DNA from: Micromonospora peucetia
Lineage (GTDB): Bacteria; Actinomycetota; Actinomycetes; Mycobacteriales; Micromonosporaceae
NCBI RefSeq assembly: GCF_900091625.1
Contig: NZ_FMIC01000002.1
Location: 620,001-684,000, forward strand
Reading direction: 5' to 3'
DNA: 64,000 nt
Each line of letters opens with the position of its first letter. The first letter of the stretch is position 1. This document shows positions 50,501 to 60,815 of the stretch, in pieces. Position numbers and translations under genes: made by a program. The notes under the pieces were generated by a model. It made no database searches and had not been told where the DNA came from. It saw only the letters and a program-made list of their open reading frames with translations.

Positions 50501-51894
50501 AGCACCCAGGGCACCGGTCCGGTCGACGCGACGCCGGGCTGCGCGGTCTCCCGCTCGGGCGGCTCCTCCAGGATCACGTGGGCGTTGGTGCCGCTCACGC
50601 CGAACGACGAGACACCGGCGCGGTACGGCTCGGCGCCCCTGGGCCAGGCGACCGCCTCGGTCAGCAGGTCGACCGAGCCCTCGGTCCAGTCGACCTGGTC
50701 GCTCGGGGCGTCCACGTGCAGCGTCTTCGGCAGCAGCCGGTGCCGCATGGCGAGCACCATCTTGATGATGCCGCCGACGCCGGCGGCGGCCTGGGTGTGG
50801 CCGATGTTCGACTTGATCGAGCCGAGCCGGAGCGGCCGTTCCCGGTCCTGGCCGTAGGTGGCGAGGAGGGCCTGCGCCTCGATCGGGTCGCCCAGGGTGG
50901 TGCCGGTGCCGTGCGCCTCGACCACGTCGATCTGGTTGGCCGACAGCCGCGCGTTGGCCAGCGCCGCCTGGATCACCCGCTGTTGCGCCGGCCCGTTCGG
51001 CGCGGTCAGCCCGTTGGACGCGCCGTCCTGGTTGACCGCCGACCCTCGGACGACGGCGAGCACCGGGTGTCCGTTGCGGCGGGCGTCGGCGAGCCGCTCC
51101 ACGATCAGCATGCCGACGCCCTCGGCGAAGCCGGTGCCGTCGGCGGCGGCGGCGAAGGACTTGCAGCGGCCGTCCGGCGACAGCCCGCGCTGCTTGGAGA
51201 ACGCGACGTAGGTCTCCGGGGTCGCCATCACGGTGACGCCGCCGGCCAGCGCGAGCGAGCACTCGCCGTTGCGCAGGGCCTGCACGGCCAGGTGCAGGGC
51301 GACCAGCGACGACGAGCACGCGGTGTCGACGGTGACGGCCGGCCCTTCCAGGCCGAGGGTGTACGCCACCCGGCCGGACGCGATCGCGCCGGTGGCGTTG
51401 TTCTCCGGGTAGTCGTGGTACATGACGCCGGCGAAGACGCCCGTGTCGCTGCCGCGCAGCCCGGTCGGGTCGATGCCCGCGTTCTCGAAGGCCTCCCACG
51501 AGATCTCCAGCAGCAGCCGCTGCTGCGGGTCCATGGTCAACGCCTCGCGTGGGCTGATCCCGAAGAACTCCGGGTCGAACTGGGCCGCGTCGTGCAGGAA
51601 GCCACCCTCCCGGGTGTACGACCGGCCCGGCGTACCGGGCGTGGGGTCGTAGAGCTCGGCGACGTTCCAGCCACGGTCGGTGGGGAAGGCGGTGATCCCG
51701 TCCCCGCCGGCGGCGACCAGGTCCCACAGGTCGTCCGGGGTCCGCACCCCGCCCGGGTAGCGGCAGGCCATGCCCACGATGGCGATCGGCTCGCGCAGCG
51801 TCGAGTTCAGCTTGCGGTTCTGCTCCCGCAGCCACTCGTTCTCCTTGAGCGAGGCCCGCAGCGCGGTGACGAGCTTCTCCTCCGAGTTGGCCAT
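41524..51894 (-). CDS. Type I polyketide synthase B (modules 2 and 3)
   Basis: A 3456-residue PKS starting four bases after PKS A. Docking coil (1-33), then module 2: KS (35-460, C193), AT with GHSQGE and YASH (methylmalonyl, 547-845), DH (about 905-1180, H943), KR with VMADA and QGAYAAAN (B-type), ACP near 1655. Module 3: KS (1717-2140), AT with GHSIGE and HAFH (malonyl), DH, KR with VVDDA and QGNYAAGN (B-type), ACP near 3370, then a helical docking tail. Both DH domains keep histidine and the distal LFDVALH or LLDAVLH aspartate, but the HxxxGxxxxP glycine is aspartate in each ([10 protein letters not shown] and [10 protein letters not shown]). If they are active, two double bonds result. 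Confidence 0.94.
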   Translation of the reverse strand: MANSEEKLVTALRASLKENEWLREQNRKLNSTLREPIAIVGMACRYPGGVRTPDDLWDLVAAGGDGITAFPTDRGWNVAELYDPTPGTPGRSYTREGGFLHDAAQFDPEFFGISPREALTMDPQQRLLLEISWEAFENAGIDPTGLRGSDTGVFAGVMYHDYPENNATGAIASGRVAYTLGLEGPAVTVDTACSSSLVALHLAVQALRNGECSLALAGGVTVMATPETYVAFSKQRGLSPDGRCKSFAAAADGTGFAEGVGMLIVERLADARRNGHPVLAVVRGSAVNQDGASNGLTAPNGPAQQRVIQAALANARLSANQIDVVEAHGTGTTLGDPIEAQALLATYGQDRERPLRLGSIKSNIGHTQAAAGVGGIIKMVLAMRHRLLPKTLHVDAPSDQVDWTEGSVDLLTEAVAWPRGAEPYRAGVSSFGVSGTNAHVILEEPPERETAQPGVASTGPVPWVLSGRTADALRDQAARTAAHLDLHPAAPAAVAAALAARARFEHRAVVVGADPAELRAGLAAVAAAEPAPTVATGAAPGDAPRVVFMFPGQGSQWAGMAVELMDTAEVFADRMDECAKAVDAFTDWSLLDVVRGVPGAPSLDRVDVVQPVLFAVMVSLAALWRSYGVEPAAVVGHSQGEIAAAVVAGALTLDDGARVVALRSRAIGAGLAGRGGMASVAAPRADVQARLARWGERISVAAVNGPAATVVSGEPDALKELLAGCEADGVRMRMIPVDYASHSAQVETIRDELLRVLADVRPRSADVPLYSTLTGEVVDTAGLDAGYWYANLRGTVRFEEAVDRLLADGHDVLVEISPHPVLGMGVREILDRADAPAALVGSLRRDEGGLPRFLLSLAEAHVRGVAVDWSRHTRGVPAPLPTYAFQHQRYWQLAAASAVDARGLGIDVVGHPLLGAALTVPERDLVVLAGRISLETHPWLADHAVLDTVLLPGTALVELAVRAGDEVGCPAVDELVITTPLVVPAHGGVALRLTVEASDEHGRRALGVYGQTDTEARIGMWTRHATGVLAPATAAGERLTEWPPADALPVDLGDLYDRLAGLGLRYGPVFQGLTAAWRRGDETFAEVALPQGVDVDGFGLHPALFDVALHALAAEAGDGVARLPFSWGGVTLHGTGATSLRVRLTRTGADSAALLLADHTGAPVATVAALTVRPVAPQALKGRSGLVESLFRLEQAPLAVGRGERGSWQTLGGTPVFDAPPVPLAEVAADTLFLPCFSDAPGIAAVPDVTAYALTTIQQWLADPGQTETRLVVVTRPDDLAGAAVHGLVRSAQAENPDRIVLLEADHTADDLVAGALATGEPVLTVRDGVVSAPRLARVPEPDVDGPAVFGPDSRVLVTGGTGTLGGLVARHLVTGHGVRDLVLTSRRGLAAAGAVELRDELAELGATVTVLPCDVADRDQVAALLAAHPVTGVVHTAGVMADATIATLTPDRLAEVLRPKVDAAWHLHELAGDVTAFVLFSSAAGIFGSPGQGAYAAANALLDALAARRRAAGLPAHSLAWGLWAERSEMTAEVGGAQLSRMARSGMSELSNKDGLALFDAAIRSTDALLAPVPVDLAAFGRDDREPPALLRGLVRAPARRAVGGSSLAQRLAEVPTERRAEVVLEAVLTRVASVLGYARADRLPAGRPFKELGFDSLTALDLRNQLGVATGLRLPATLVFDYPTPEALAGHLVEQLAGGRTATTDVAVARHDHEPVAIVGMACRFPGDVRTPEELWRLLVGGGDAIGPFPADRGWNLDALFDPDPDNPGTSYVDQGGFLYDAAHFDPGFFGISPREALAMDPQQRVLLETSWEALERAGIDPTALRGSQTGVYAGVMYNDYGTVLNGSAESVDGFLSTGNSGGVISGRISYTLGLEGPAMTIDTACSSSLVALHLAVSALRNGECSLALAGGVSVMSTPSTFLEFSRQRNLAPDGRCKSFAGAADGTSLAEGVGVLVVERLSDARRHGHPVLAVVRGSAVNSDGASNGLTAPNGPSQQRVIRAALADARLSPADVDVVEAHGTGTTLGDPIEAQAVLATYGQERAAPLLLGSVKSNLGHTQAAAGVAGIMKVVLALRHGVLPQTLHVDEPSPHVDWTSGAVRVASTPVPLTAADRPVRAAVSSFGISGTNAHVVLEQADPAPPADEPDIPFTPWLLSARTEEGLREQIGLLRTHVAADPTLRPVDVAYTLATGRAGFPHRAVLLGDEVVTGTADGGKLAVLFTGQGAQRVGMAEGLLVFPVFARAFDEVCGELDRHLERPLREVLGTDEVHQTGWAQPALFAVEVALFRLFESWGVRPDFVAGHSIGELTAAYVAGVWSLADAARVVAARGRLMQALPTGGAMVAVRATEDEVAPLLSGDVAVAAVNGPESVVLSGEEAATLAVADELTRRGRKVRRLTVSHAFHSPLMDPMLDGYRAVVAQVDCREPVVELVSTVTGEATTLDADHWVRQVREPVRFADAVATLAASGATTFLEIGPDAVLTALGRQVADGAWIPVCRKGRAEPETVATAFARLAVHGTTIDWSAVAPGRTVELPTSAFQHQPYWPRTGAGTGDASGLGQARTNHPLLGAAVELPDGGAVFTGRLALTTHPWLADHAVADLVLLPGAALVELAAHTGREVGCPRVEELTLEAPLVLPDTGGVQVRVTVGEPAPDGGRDVGVHSRVEDEDGWTTHAVGRLTPAGATGADLRAWPPAADPVNVSATYDDLFARGLRYGPVFQGLTAAWRRGDEVFAEITLPEQAHDDAGRFGLHPALLDAVLHAVASTGDGDPALPFSWRGFTVHAAGANRLRARIVPGDGTVSITLADAAGAPVASVEALAVRPVSPEQLAALRRDRHESLLRLDWTPLAGSPRPRTVAVLGDRIDGLDATAYPALAALAAAVDAGATVPEVVVARCAPDRGPAVAARARAATHQVLALAQQWLADERFAASRLAVLTSGAVATRPDADVTDLPGAAAWGLIRSAQSEHGDRFVLVDADPDADADAGTGLAAALGSDEPQLAVRGTDVLVPRLARAGVTDDPAATGFEGTVLVTGATGALGRLVARHLVRRHGVRELLLVSRSGPAAEGAADLRDELVALGAEVTVAACDVADSDALAALLAAHPVRAVVHAAGVVDDAVISSLTPQQVDRVLRPKVDAATNLHELTRDLTAFVLFSSASGVLGGPGQGNYAAGNAYLDALAQHRRANGQPAVSLAWGRWEQAGMAEQLTEADLRRMSRSGIGALSVDEALALFDAALHTRGLVAPIRLDHRALRERAVAGLVPPVLRGLVRVPARRAADAEAGAVDALRQRLAGRDAEEAEVILLDLVRTQVAGVLAYPDPGAVAADRPFSELGFDSLTAVELRNRVSAATGLRLPATLVFDHPTSKALAAYLRAELAGESDEANTVLAAFAELDRLEAALPAVDEQSRTRLSLRLRDVLAKLGGEPATNGNDIESATDDEVFALIDSELGIS
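44832..45231 (-). repeat. AT-domain tract of module 3, near-identical to module 7
   Basis: Partner of 23435-23835. The highest identity is at 44977-45231, with only a handful of differences across about 255 bases. The adjacent KS-AT linker and the end of the AT domain diverge, so the exchange covers the front half of the AT domain. Confidence 0.8.
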
Positions 51895-51898
51895 GTGG

Positions 51899-54800
51899 TC
51901 AGCTCCCCGCTTCCGTCGTCGCTTCACCGAGGTCGGCGAGCGCCATGCTGATCAGTGCGTCGGCGTCCATGTCGTCGATGGATCCGGCCGGTGCGTCGAC
52001 CGGTGCGTCGGCGGCGACCCGGACGCCGCCCAGTTCGAGCAGGCTGTCCATCAGGCCGGCGTCCCGGAGCCGGCCGAGGGGGATGGCGAGCAGGATGCGG
52101 CGGACCTCCTCCTCGGGCAGCCCGGCGTCGGTGCCGGTGTCCGGTACGAGCCGCTCGTACAGCAGCTCGGCGACCGCGCGGGTGTTCGGCCGGTCGAAGG
52201 TCAGGGTCGCGGGCAGCCGCAGGCCGGTCACGGCGTTGAGCTGGTTGCGCAGTTCCAGCGCGGCGAGCGAGTCGAAACCCAGCTCGGTGAAGGCGCGGCC
52301 GGGGTCGACGGCGTCGGGGTCGCGGTGCCCGAGCACCGCCGCGACGTTCGTGCGGACCAGGTCCAGCAGCAGGTCCGTGCGCTCCGGCCCGGAGAGGCCG
52401 GCCAGGCGTGCGGCGAGGTCGTTGCCGGTGGACGCCGCCCGCCGGGTCCGGGCGCGGACCAGGCCGCGGTAGATCGGGCCGTCGACCACGCCGAGGTCGA
52501 GCCCGACGGGCACCAGGACCGGCGCGGCGCAGCTGATCGCGGCGTCGAAAAGGCGCAGGCCCTCGTCGACCGGCAGGGCACGCACGCCCGACCGGGCCAG
52601 CCGCTGCCGCTCCGCACCGGTCAGCTCGCCCGCCATCCCGCCGTCCCACATGCCCCACGCCAGGGACTGCCCGGCCAGGCCGGCAGCGCGACGGCGCACC
52701 ACCAGGGCGTCCAGGAACGCGTTGGCCGCGGAGTACGCCGCCTGACCCACGTTGCCGAACACGCCCGCAGCCGACGAGAACACCACGAACGCCGACAGCC
52801 CCATCCCGGCCGTCAACTCGTGCAGGTGCCACGCCGCGTCCACCTTCGGCGCCAGCACCCGGTCCAGCCGCTGTGCCGACAACGACGCCAGCAGGCCGTC
52901 GTCCACCACACCGGCGACGTGTACCACCGCCGACAGGTCACGGCCGGCGACCAGTGCCGCCACGGCGTCCCGGTCGGCCACGTCGCAGGCCGCCCAGCGC
53001 GCCGACGCGCCCGACGACGCCAGCTCCGCCGCCAGTTCGACGGCACCCGGCGCGGCCTCCCCACGGCGGGACACCAGCAGCAGGTCGCGGACCCCGTACG
53101 CCGCCACCAGGTGCCGGGCCACCACCGCGCCCAACGCGCCGGACGCACCGGACACCAGCACCGTCCCGGCGCCGAAGTCCGCGGGTACCGGGTCGTCGGC
53201 GCGTACCCGGGCCAGCCGGGCGGCGTGCGGGACGCCGTCGCGGACCACGAGCTGGGGTTCGTCGTCGGCCAGCACGACGTCGCCGTCGACCAGCACGACG
53301 CGGTCGGGGTGCTCGGCCTGGACCGAGCGGACGAACCCCCACACGGCGGCGCCCGCGAGGTCGGTGACGTCCTCGCCGGGCAGGGCCACCGCGCCCCGGG
53401 TACGCACGACGATCCGGGCGCCGGTGGGTTCGGCCAGCCACGAGGTGAGTTCGTCGAGTACGCGGTGCAGGGCGGCGCGGACACCGGCGGGGGTGTCCGC
53501 CGAGGCGGGGTCGATCGGGAACGTGGTCGTGTCGAGCACCGGCACGTCCCCCGCCGGCTCGCCGGCGGCCGGCACGGGGGTCCAGGTCAGCTCGTACAGC
53601 GAGTCGTGGTGGGTCGGCCGGGCGTCGAGCGCGCCGACGGGTCGGGTCTCCAGCCTGCCCACCGACACCACGGGGGCGCCCGTGCCGTCGGTCGCGGTGA
53701 TCGTCCAGCCGGAGACGACGGGCACGATCCGGACCCGCAGGGCGGTGGCGTGGGTGGCGTGCAGCACCACCTGCTGCCACGAGAACGGGAGCACGGTGCT
53801 CCCCGTACCGGCCTGGTCGGCCAGCAGCGGGGCGTGCAGCGCCGCATCCAGCAGGGCGGGGTGCAGCGCGAACCGCTCATCCACCTCGGGAAGGGTGACC
53901 TCGGCGAAGAACTCGTCGCCGCGTTCCCACACCGCCGTGACGCCCCGGAACGCCCGCCCGTACTCGTAGCCCCGGTCCGAGAGCCGGTCGTAGGCGTCGG
54001 TCAGGTCGACCGGCCGGGCGCCCGCGGGGGGCCACTCCAGCACGGTGTCCGGCGCGGTGACCGGGTCCGCGGTGACCAGCCCGGTGGCGTGCGCCGTCCA
54101 GGCCTCGGTGTACTCGCCGCGCGAGTGGATCTCGACCGTGCGGCGGCCCGCCTCGTCCGGCTCGCCGACCCGCAGCCGCAGTTGCACCGCGCCGTCCTCG
54201 GGCAGCACCACCGGGGCCAGGGTGGTCAGTTCCTCCAGCACCGGGCAGCCGACCGCGTCCGCGGCGTGGACCGCGAGTTCGACGAGCGCCGCGCCGGGAA
54301 CGAGCACGGCGCCCGCGACGACGTGGTCCGCGAGCCACGGGTGGGTGCCGGTCGACAACCGTCCGGTGTAGACGACGCCGTCGAAGTCGGGCAGTGCGAC
54401 GGCCGCGCCGAGCAGGGGGTGCTCGGTGTCGGCGAGCCCGAGTCGGCCGGCCGCTCCCGTCGCGGTCGCGTTCTCCGCCCAGTACCGCTGGTGTTCGAAG
54501 GGGTAGGTGGGCAGGTCGGTGCTCCGGGCGCCGGCGAACCAGGTGGGCCAGTCGACCGGGATCCCGATGGTGTGCAGTGCGGCGACGGCTTTGGTGAGGG
54601 TGTGGGTTTCGGGTTGTCCTCGGCGGGTGGTGGCGATGGCGGTGGTGGTGTCGCCGGTGGTGGTGGCCAGGACGGTGTCGGGGCCGATTTCGAGGTAGGT
54701 GGTGATGTGGTGGTCGGTGCTGAGCTTCTGGACGGCGTCGTGGAAGCGGACGGTGTGGCGGACCTGGGTTACCCAGTAGTCGGGGGTGGGGTCGAGGGGT

Positions 54801-57094
54801 TGGCCGGTGACGGTGGAGGTGACGGGGATGGTGGGTTTGTGGTGGGTGATGGAGGCGGCGACGGCGCGGTAGTCGTCGAGCATCGGGTCCATCAGGTGGG
54901 AGTGGAAGGCGTGGGAGACGGTGAGGCGTCTGGTGCGGTGCCCGGCGTCGGCGAGTCTTTGGGCGGCGGTCAGGGTGGCGGCTTCGTCGCCGGAGATGAC
55001 GAGGTTGGTGGGGGTGTTGATGGCGGCGAGGCCGACGCGGTCGCTGAGGTGGGGGGTGACTTGTTCTTCGGTGGCTTCGATGGCGACCATGGCGCCGCCG
55101 GTGGGTAGGGCTTGCATGAGTCGGGCGCGGGCGGCGACGAGGGTGGCGGCGTCGGTGAGGTCCCAGACGCCGGCGATGTGGGCGGCGGTGAGTTCGCCGA
55201 TGGAGTGGCCGGCGACGGCGTGCGGGTGGATGCCCCAGGATTCGAGGAGTCGGTAGAGGGCGACTTCGAAGGCGAACAGGGCGGGTTGGGTGTAGCCGGT
55301 CTGGTGCAGTCCGTCGGTGTCGATGACTTCCCGCAGTGGCCGGTCCAGATGCTTGTCCAACGCGGTGCACACTTCGTCGAAGGTGGTGGCGAAGACGGGG
55401 TACGCGGCGGCGAGTTCGGTGCCCATACCCAGGCGCTGCGCACCCTGACCCGTGAACAGGAAGGCGAGCCGGCCGCCGGGAGCCGCCGCGGTCGGCTGCA
55501 CTCCGGCCTCCAGCGCGCGTACCAGCTCCTCGGTGTCGCGGCCCACCACGGCGGCGCGATGCTCGAACGCGGTACGCCCGACGGCCAGCGTGAAGCCGAC
55601 GGCCAGGGTGAACCCGAAGTCCTCGGGGTCACGGCCCGCCACCGCGCCGGCCAGCCGCGCGGCCTGTGCCCGCACCGCCTCCGGCGTCCGCCCGGAGAGG
55701 ATCCACGGGATCACCGGCGGTGCGACCACGGGCACCGGCTCGGGGGACTCCGCCGGCTCGGGCTCCTCCAGCACCACGTGTGCGTTGGTGCCGCTGATCC
55801 CGAACGACGACACGGCGGCCCGGCGCGGACGGTCGCCGGCGGGCCACGCCACCGGCTCGGTCAGCAGCGACACCGCCCCCGCCGACCAGTCCACCTTCGA
55901 AGACGGCTCGTCGACGTGCAGGGTGCGCGGCAGCAGCCCGTGCCGCAGCGCGCCCACCATCTTGATCAGGCCGGCGACGCCGGCCGCGGCCTGGGTGTGG
56001 CCGATGTTCGACTTGATCGAGCCCAGCCAGAGCGGGCGGTCCCGGTCCTGGCCGTAGGTGGCGAGGATGGCCTGGGCCTCGATCGGGTCACCCAGGGTGG
56101 TGCCGGTGCCGTGCGCCTCGACCACGTCGACCTGGCTCGCCGACAGCCGCGCGTTGGCCAGCGCGGCCCGGATCACCCGCTGCTGCGCCGGCCCGTTCGG
56201 GGCGGTCAGCCCGTTGGAGGCGCCGTCGGAGTTCACCGCCGTGCCCCGGACCACCGCCAGCACCCGGTGACCGTTGCGCCGCGCGTCCGACAGCCGCTCC
56301 ACCACGAGTACGCCGACGCCCTCGGACCAGCCGGTGCCGTCGGCGGCGGAGGCGAAGGACTTGCAGCGGCCGTCCGGCGACAGCCCGCGCTGCCGGGAGA
56401 ACTCGACGAACGTCTCCGGGGTCGCCATCACGGTCACGCCACCGGCCAGCGCCAGCGTGCACTCGCCGTTGCGCAGCGCCTGCCCGGCGAGGTGCAGGGC
56501 GACCAGCGACGACGAGCACGCCGTGTCGACGGTGACCGCCGGCCCCTCCAGGCCGAACGTGTACGCCACCCGGCCCGAGGCGATCGAGCCCGTGGCGCTG
56601 TTGCCCGCGTAGTCGTGGTACATCATCCCGGCGAACACACCGGTGGCACTGCCCCGCAGTCCGGCCGGGTCGATGGCCGCGTTCTCCAGCGCCTCCCACG
56701 AGGTCTCCAGCAGCAGCCGCTGCTGCGGATCCGTCGTCAACGCCTCGCGCGGGCTGATCCCGAAGAACTCGGCGTCGAAGTCCGCGGCGCCGGGCAGGAA
56801 GCCGCCCTCCCGGGTGTACGACCGGCCGGGGGTGCCGGGGGTCGGGTCGTACAGCTCCCCCACGTTCCAGCCCCGGTCGGTGGGGAAGCCACCGATCCCG
56901 TCGCGTCCGGTGGCGACCAGGTCCCACAGGTCCTCCGGCGTACGCACGCCGCCCGGATACCGGCATGCCATGCCGACGATCGCGAGTGGCTCATGGGCGG
57001 CCTCCTCCGCGTCACGCAGCTTCCGCCGCGTCTCGCGCAGCTCCGCTGTCGTCCGCCTGAGGTAGTCGAGCAGCTTTTCCTCGTTGTCGGGCAT
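51899..57094 (-). CDS. Type I polyketide synthase A (module 1, no loading domain)
   Basis: A 1731-residue single-module PKS; start at 57094 because [14 protein letters not shown] is the usual N-terminal docking coil. KS (35-460) is a normal extender KS with C193, H328 and H366, not a KSQ. AT (541-850) has GHSIGE (S631) and HAFHS, so malonyl. DH (885-1165) has H924 in [13 protein letters not shown] and D1083. KR (1308-1490) has VVDDG (B-type) and Y1454. ACP has LGFDSL (S1609), then a docking tail. There is no loading AT, CoA ligase or KSQ, so the starter must come from another protein. The AT region carries foreign base composition (54560-55400), and a hexapeptide GFTLAV is duplicated before it. 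Confidence 0.94.
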   Translation of the reverse strand: MPDNEEKLLDYLRRTTAELRETRRKLRDAEEAAHEPLAIVGMACRYPGGVRTPEDLWDLVATGRDGIGGFPTDRGWNVGELYDPTPGTPGRSYTREGGFLPGAADFDAEFFGISPREALTTDPQQRLLLETSWEALENAAIDPAGLRGSATGVFAGMMYHDYAGNSATGSIASGRVAYTFGLEGPAVTVDTACSSSLVALHLAGQALRNGECTLALAGGVTVMATPETFVEFSRQRGLSPDGRCKSFASAADGTGWSEGVGVLVVERLSDARRNGHRVLAVVRGTAVNSDGASNGLTAPNGPAQQRVIRAALANARLSASQVDVVEAHGTGTTLGDPIEAQAILATYGQDRDRPLWLGSIKSNIGHTQAAAGVAGLIKMVGALRHGLLPRTLHVDEPSSKVDWSAGAVSLLTEPVAWPAGDRPRRAAVSSFGISGTNAHVVLEEPEPAESPEPVPVVAPPVIPWILSGRTPEAVRAQAARLAGAVAGRDPEDFGFTLAVGFTLAVGRTAFEHRAAVVGRDTEELVRALEAGVQPTAAAPGGRLAFLFTGQGAQRLGMGTELAAAYPVFATTFDEVCTALDKHLDRPLREVIDTDGLHQTGYTQPALFAFEVALYRLLESWGIHPHAVAGHSIGELTAAHIAGVWDLTDAATLVAARARLMQALPTGGAMVAIEATEEQVTPHLSDRVGLAAINTPTNLVISGDEAATLTAAQRLADAGHRTRRLTVSHAFHSHLMDPMLDDYRAVAASITHHKPTIPVTSTVTGQPLDPTPDYWVTQVRHTVRFHDAVQKLSTDHHITTYLEIGPDTVLATTTGDTTTAIATTRRGQPETHTLTKAVAALHTIGIPVDWPTWFAGARSTDLPTYPFEHQRYWAENATATGAAGRLGLADTEHPLLGAAVALPDFDGVVYTGRLSTGTHPWLADHVVAGAVLVPGAALVELAVHAADAVGCPVLEELTTLAPVVLPEDGAVQLRLRVGEPDEAGRRTVEIHSRGEYTEAWTAHATGLVTADPVTAPDTVLEWPPAGARPVDLTDAYDRLSDRGYEYGRAFRGVTAVWERGDEFFAEVTLPEVDERFALHPALLDAALHAPLLADQAGTGSTVLPFSWQQVVLHATHATALRVRIVPVVSGWTITATDGTGAPVVSVGRLETRPVGALDARPTHHDSLYELTWTPVPAAGEPAGDVPVLDTTTFPIDPASADTPAGVRAALHRVLDELTSWLAEPTGARIVVRTRGAVALPGEDVTDLAGAAVWGFVRSVQAEHPDRVVLVDGDVVLADDEPQLVVRDGVPHAARLARVRADDPVPADFGAGTVLVSGASGALGAVVARHLVAAYGVRDLLLVSRRGEAAPGAVELAAELASSGASARWAACDVADRDAVAALVAGRDLSAVVHVAGVVDDGLLASLSAQRLDRVLAPKVDAAWHLHELTAGMGLSAFVVFSSAAGVFGNVGQAAYSAANAFLDALVVRRRAAGLAGQSLAWGMWDGGMAGELTGAERQRLARSGVRALPVDEGLRLFDAAISCAAPVLVPVGLDLGVVDGPIYRGLVRARTRRAASTGNDLAARLAGLSGPERTDLLLDLVRTNVAAVLGHRDPDAVDPGRAFTELGFDSLAALELRNQLNAVTGLRLPATLTFDRPNTRAVAELLYERLVPDTGTDAGLPEEEVRRILLAIPLGRLRDAGLMDSLLELGGVRVAADAPVDAPAGSIDDMDADALISMALADLGEATTEAGS
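54560..55400 (-). other. Compositional island covering the module 1 AT domain
   Basis: Within an otherwise G- and C-rich PKS gene, the coding strand here becomes poor in G and rich in A and C, giving Thr-, His- and Pro-rich codon runs (residues about 565-845). Edges coincide with the AT domain and its following linker. KS, DH, KR and ACP on both sides have the normal composition of the locus. The bias is the same kind as in the SARP gene at 15764-16543. The simplest reading is replacement of the AT domain by recombination with DNA of another source. Confidence 0.72.
55579..55614 (-). repeat. 18-bp in-frame tandem duplication in the KS-AT linker of module 1
   Basis: Two 18-bp copies (55579-55596 and 55597-55614) differ at two positions and encode FTLAVG twice in a row (about residues 495-506). 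Other modules have this segment once. It lies just upstream of the AT compositional island. Confidence 0.85.
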
Positions 57095-57261
57095 CGACGT
57101 CACTCCAAGAGCGGACCGGTGGGGGATCGGGTGACAGAGCGGGGATGCTCCGGTGCGTGCCACGCCGCCGGACGGGTCCGGCGGCGGGCACGGAGACGAG
57201 ACGGGTGCGGGTGTTCCCCGGCGGACGACCTTCGTGCCGGGGGCCCGCGGGTTCATCGCGG

Positions 57262-58830
57262 TCAGCTCACCCTGCGCTCGTGGCCCTGCCAGAACCGCTC
57301 ACGCAGCTCGCGGCGCAGGATCTTGCCGCTGGGGTTGCGGGGCACCCGGTCGATGAACTCGTAGTGCAGCGGCTGCTTGAAGGCGGCGAGCCTGCCGCGC
57401 AGGTGCAGGGCCAGGTCGCGTTCGGTGAGCTGCTGGCCCTCCACCGGCACCACGAACGCGTGCACGGCCTCGCCCCAGCGCTCGTCCGGCACACCCACGA
57501 CCGCCGACTCGGCGACCAACGGGTGGCGGCCGATGACGTGCTCGACCTCCGCCGGGTAGACGTTCTCCCCCGCCACGATGATCATGTCCTTGATCCGGTC
57601 GCGGATGAACAGGTAGCCGTCCTCGTCCAGCACTCCGGCGTCCCCGGTCACGACCCAGCCGTCGACCAGCGTCCTCGCCGTGGCCTCCGGCAGGTTCCAG
57701 TACTCCACCATCGCCGCCGGCGTACGCAGCCAGACCTCGCCGACCTCGCCGGGTGGCAGCGGCTCGCCCTGGCCGTCGGCGACCTTGACCTCGAAGCCCG
57801 GGTAGGGGCGTCCCGCCGCCTGCATCCTGCCGCTGTCCGGCCGGTGGTCGGCCGGGGGCAGGCAGATGGCCGTGTTGCCGGTCTCGGTCAGGCCGTAGAT
57901 CTGGGCGAACTCGCAGCCGAAGCCCTCGACGCAGCGGGCGAGCAGCCCGGCCGAGATGGGCGCGCCGCCGTAGACCACCTTGCGCAGCGAGGTGAAGTCG
58001 TCGCTGGAGACGCCGGGTTCGGCCAGCAGCAGCCGCAGCATCGCGGGCACCAGGCAGGCGGTGGTGACCCGCAGCGTCCTGATCAGCTCGACCGCGCCCG
58101 CCGTGGTGAACTCGCGCATCACCACGTTCGTGACGCCCGACACGAAGCCCTGCGTCGCCCACCAGAGGCCGCCGATGTGGAATCCGGCCATCCCGACGAG
58201 GCTGACGTCGCCCTCGCGCCAGTCGATCCAGTCCAGTTCCGCCGAGGCGAGCGCCGCGCGTACCGCGAAGAAGCTGCGGTGGGCGAGGACGACGCCCTTG
58301 GGCAGCCCCGTCGTGCCGCTGGTGTACATCTGCACCAGCGGCGTGTCGGGGGTGATCCTGGCCAGCACGTTGGCGTCCGGCTGCGCCGCCACCCAGGCCG
58401 CGAAGCCGGCACCGGCGGTGCCCGGCTCGTCGAGCCCGACCACCCGCTTCAGGGTCGGCAGTTCCGGCGCCAGCTTCTCGGCGGTGGCGGCCGAGTCGGA
58501 GTCGACGAACAGCAGGGCGGCGCCGGAGTCGCGCAGGATGTGTTCGACCTCGCCGGCAGCCAGCCGCCAGTTGATCGGCACCAGCACCACACCGGTCTTG
58601 GCGGCGCCGAAGAGCAGCTCGTAGTAGTGCTCGGACTCCTTGCCCAGGTAGGCGATGCGGTCGCCGGGGCGCAGGCCTGCCGCCTGAAGGCCACGCGCGA
58701 CCTGGTTGCTGACGCGGTGCAGGGTGGCGTAGTCGACGCGCCGGCCCTCGCAGACCACGGCGACGACGTCCGGCTGCTGGACGGCGTGCCTGCGCACCAC
58801 GTCGACGAGGGTGCGCAACTGAACAGTCAC
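57262..58830 (-). CDS. FadD-type acyl-CoA/acyl-ACP ligase, likely starter-unit activation
   Basis: A 522-residue AMP-forming ligase. Motifs: [48 protein letters not shown] and the catalytic lysine in [12 protein letters not shown] start at 58830 with GAGGAGG upstream. It belongs to the fatty-acyl ligase family rather than NRPS A domains and has no fused carrier. It lies directly after the FcoT-like gene and before PKS A, which lacks a loading domain, so its most likely job is to activate the carboxylic acid starter as a CoA or carrier thioester. The same ligase-plus-FcoT pairing occurs in isonitrile lipopeptide loci (ScoC/ScoD, FadD10/FcoT). No free-standing ACP is visible. Confidence 0.9.
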   Translation of the reverse strand: MTVQLRTLVDVVRRHAVQQPDVVAVVCEGRRVDYATLHRVSNQVARGLQAAGLRPGDRIAYLGKESEHYYELLFGAAKTGVVLVPINWRLAAGEVEHILRDSGAALLFVDSDSAATAEKLAPELPTLKRVVGLDEPGTAGAGFAAWVAAQPDANVLARITPDTPLVQMYTSGTTGLPKGVVLAHRSFFAVRAALASAELDWIDWREGDVSLVGMAGFHIGGLWWATQGFVSGVTNVVMREFTTAGAVELIRTLRVTTACLVPAMLRLLLAEPGVSSDDFTSLRKVVYGGAPISAGLLARCVEGFGCEFAQIYGLTETGNTAICLPPADHRPDSGRMQAAGRPYPGFEVKVADGQGEPLPPGEVGEVWLRTPAAMVEYWNLPEATARTLVDGWVVTGDAGVLDEDGYLFIRDRIKDMIIVAGENVYPAEVEHVIGRHPLVAESAVVGVPDERWGEAVHAFVVPVEGQQLTERDLALHLRGRLAAFKQPLHYEFIDRVPRNPSGKILRRELRERFWQGHERRVS

Positions 58831-58866
58831 CGGGTCCTCCTCAGGGGACGTACGGGTGGGGGCGGC

Positions 58867-59439
58867 TCACGCCGCGTCGGCCTGGAAACGCATGCCGGGC
58901 GGGTTGACCAGCGCCATCCGCACCTCGCCCTCGGCGACGCCGCCCTGGGTGTCCCAGAAGCGCCACGGCATGTCGATGATCTGGACCGGCCGGCTGCGGT
59001 TGCGCTCGCTGAACTCGGCGAAGGACACCTCGCCGTGGAACGACGACGAGTCGATCGGCCGCCGGAACTTGCTGGTGAAGTTCGCGATGAGCATGTCCGG
59101 AAGCTGCTTGGCCCAGTAGTCGTCCATGGTCCACGCGGCCAGCGCGGGAACGGCCCGGTCCTGGACGCACTTGGCGATCAGGTAGTACATGAGCTGGTTG
59201 AAACAGATGTTCACCTCGACCGAGTTGAGGTGCCCTGTGTCGTCGATGTAGCACGGGTACGGAATGGCGAACTCACCCTCGGCGCTCGCCAGCCCGTTGG
59301 CGACGGTGACCGTCGCGGACTTCAGGTACTGGGTCCTCGGCCTCGCGTACGGGCGCAGCACGTCCGAAAGCAGTCCCGGGTCGTTGGCGAAAGTCGCACG
59401 CCCGATCGACACGCTGTTCTTCACCGGCGATGTGGTCAT
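58867..59439 (-). CDS. FcoT/CmiS1-like hot-dog enzyme (thioesterase or glycine Michael-addition type)
   Basis: A 190-residue protein; start at 59439 with AGGAGG upstream. It carries the hallmark segments of Mycobacterium FcoT (Rv0098): GHLNSVE (69-75), CFNQL (79-83), then SKFRRPI and FWDTQGGVAEGE. Family members are long-chain acyl thioesterases or, in isonitrile lipopeptide (ScoD) and cremimycin (CmiS1) biosynthesis, add glycine across an alpha,beta-unsaturated acyl thioester to give an N-carboxymethyl-beta-amino acid. Here it sits 36 bases before the acyl ligase and close to PKS A, so it probably makes or trims the starter unit. No CmiS2-like glycine oxidase or ScoE-like oxygenase is seen. 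Confidence 0.85.
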   Translation of the reverse strand: MTTSPVKNSVSIGRATFANDPGLLSDVLRPYARPRTQYLKSATVTVANGLASAEGEFAIPYPCYIDDTGHLNSVEVNICFNQLMYYLIAKCVQDRAVPALAAWTMDDYWAKQLPDMLIANFTSKFRRPIDSSSFHGEVSFAEFSERNRSRPVQIIDMPWRFWDTQGGVAEGEVRMALVNPPGMRFQADAA

Positions 59440-59494
59440 TGCTATTCCTCCTATGCGCACGAGTGCGAAATTGAAGGTAATCGCGGCCGGTCCA

Positions 59495-60523
59495 TCACCC
59501 GGTAACAGCGGAAGAACTCAGCCGACGCCCATGACGGACCCGACCGACGAGCCGGTCCAGCAGCATGTCGGAGGTGAGCGACAGATCGGCGAGAAGCGGG
59601 TCGGGCGACAACAGCGCCAGGTGCAGTGCCTGGATCCGCTCCGAGGGCTCGATGCCGAGCTCGCCCATCATCCGCCGCCGGAACCGCAGATAGACCTCCA
59701 GCGCGGCCGGCGTGCGACCGGACCGGTGCAGCGCGAGCATCAGCATCGTGTGCGCCGACTCGTGCAGCGGGTGCTCCACGACCAGCGACGCGAGCTCGGA
59801 GGTCGCCTCCCGGTGCCGGCCCAGGCACAGGTCGGCGTCGATCCTGGTGGTGTACGCGTAGAACCGCCGCTCCTCCAGCCGCGCCGCCTGGGCGCGCAGC
59901 TGCGGGCCCCACTGGCCCTGGTGCACGACGTTGCCGCGCCACAGCGCCAGCGACCGGCGCAGGTGCGCGCCGGCCTGCTCGTAGTCGCCCGCGTGCATCG
60001 CCGCGGTGCCCGCCGTGACCAGCTCGTCGAACTCGACGATGTCGAGCTGCTTCGGGTCCACCCGCAGCGTGTAGCCCCCGGAGCAGGTCAGCAGGACGTC
60101 CCGCGCGATGTCCTCGACGGACCCGCCGAGCACACCGCGGAACAGCTTGCGCACCTTGAACATGTACGTCTGAAGGGTGGCGTGGGCGGTGCGTGGTGCC
60201 CCCGAGCTCCACAGCTCCCGCACCAGCACCGACGCGCCGACCGGCTGGTTCGCGTTGAACAGCAACGCGGACAGGACCAGTCGCAGCTTCGGTGCGCTCG
60301 GGGCGATGTCGACCCCGCCGTGCCGGATGACCAGGGGGCCGAGCAGCTCGAAGCGCAGCCCGGCGAGCGGGTTTCCCGCCGGGTGCCGGGGCGGCACGGC
60401 AGGTGGCGGCTCGGTACGCCGGACCTCCGTCGCGGGGTCGGCCGCCGACTCCAGCAACGCGGCGAGGAGCGTCAGTTTCTCCTCGTTCGACATCGATCCC
60501 AGTTCCGCAAACTTGGTAACCAT
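59495..60523 (-). CDS. SARP-family regulator of the PKS operon
   Basis: A 342-residue SARP with a non-typical N-terminal extension of about 50 residues, an OmpR-type DNA-binding domain (about 55-150, with LRFELLGPLVIR and TLQTYMFKVRKLF), a BTAD domain (about 155-300) and a 40-residue tail. GAGG precedes the ATG at 60523; an internal start at 60493 is also possible. It is the first gene of the leftward arm, 55 bases before the FcoT-like gene, and divergent from the azole-peptide locus. Its composition is normal for the locus, unlike the second SARP at 15764-16543. It probably activates the PKS operon. Confidence 0.9.
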   Translation of the reverse strand: MVTKFAELGSMSNEEKLTLLAALLESAADPATEVRRTEPPPAVPPRHPAGNPLAGLRFELLGPLVIRHGGVDIAPSAPKLRLVLSALLFNANQPVGASVLVRELWSSGAPRTAHATLQTYMFKVRKLFRGVLGGSVEDIARDVLLTCSGGYTLRVDPKQLDIVEFDELVTAGTAAMHAGDYEQAGAHLRRSLALWRGNVVHQGQWGPQLRAQAARLEERRFYAYTTRIDADLCLGRHREATSELASLVVEHPLHESAHTMLMLALHRSGRTPAALEVYLRFRRRMMGELGIEPSERIQALHLALLSPDPLLADLSLTSDMLLDRLVGRVRHGRRLSSSAVTG

Positions 60524-60815
60524 TTCGCCGACCTCGCTATCAGTCGGAACGACCGCACTTCCCGCCGCCGACTAGTGGTGTCGGCGTACTGGTTCCGCGA
60601 CGGGAGCGACGATTCCGACCAGGGGGAGTCAGGACAGGGTTCCACGCTATTCCAAGCGAAGGTCGAGCCGATAGTGACCGCGTCATGCACCGGAGTGACC
60701 AAACGAGGGACAGCACGTGACGGCGGCACTTGCCCGCACCGTGCGCTGCCGGAAGGCTGGGCTGGAGGCACGCTGGAGTGTCGCTGGAGCGGCACTGGTC
60801 GAGCAGGGAGCAGCC

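Noticed and set aside
42136..51951. Very long open frame (over 3200 codons) on the plus strand opposite PKS B, with similar ones opposite the other PKS genes
   Set aside because: Its length reflects high-GC codon bias of the minus-strand PKS. The translation is rich in Arg, Gly, His and Gln without domains, and the opposite strand encodes unmistakable KS, AT, DH, KR and ACP motifs.
59495..60523. PKS-type docking domain at the N-terminus of the SARP (SNEEKL resembles the PKS starts NEEKLLDYL)
   Set aside because: Only about six residues match and the rest does not form the PKS coiled-coil pattern; chance similarity is more likely.
60524..60815. Small RiPP precursor gene in the divergent region before the YcaO gene
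   Set aside because: No short frame with a ribosome site and a Cys/Ser/Thr-rich core was found; the precursor is probably outside the window.
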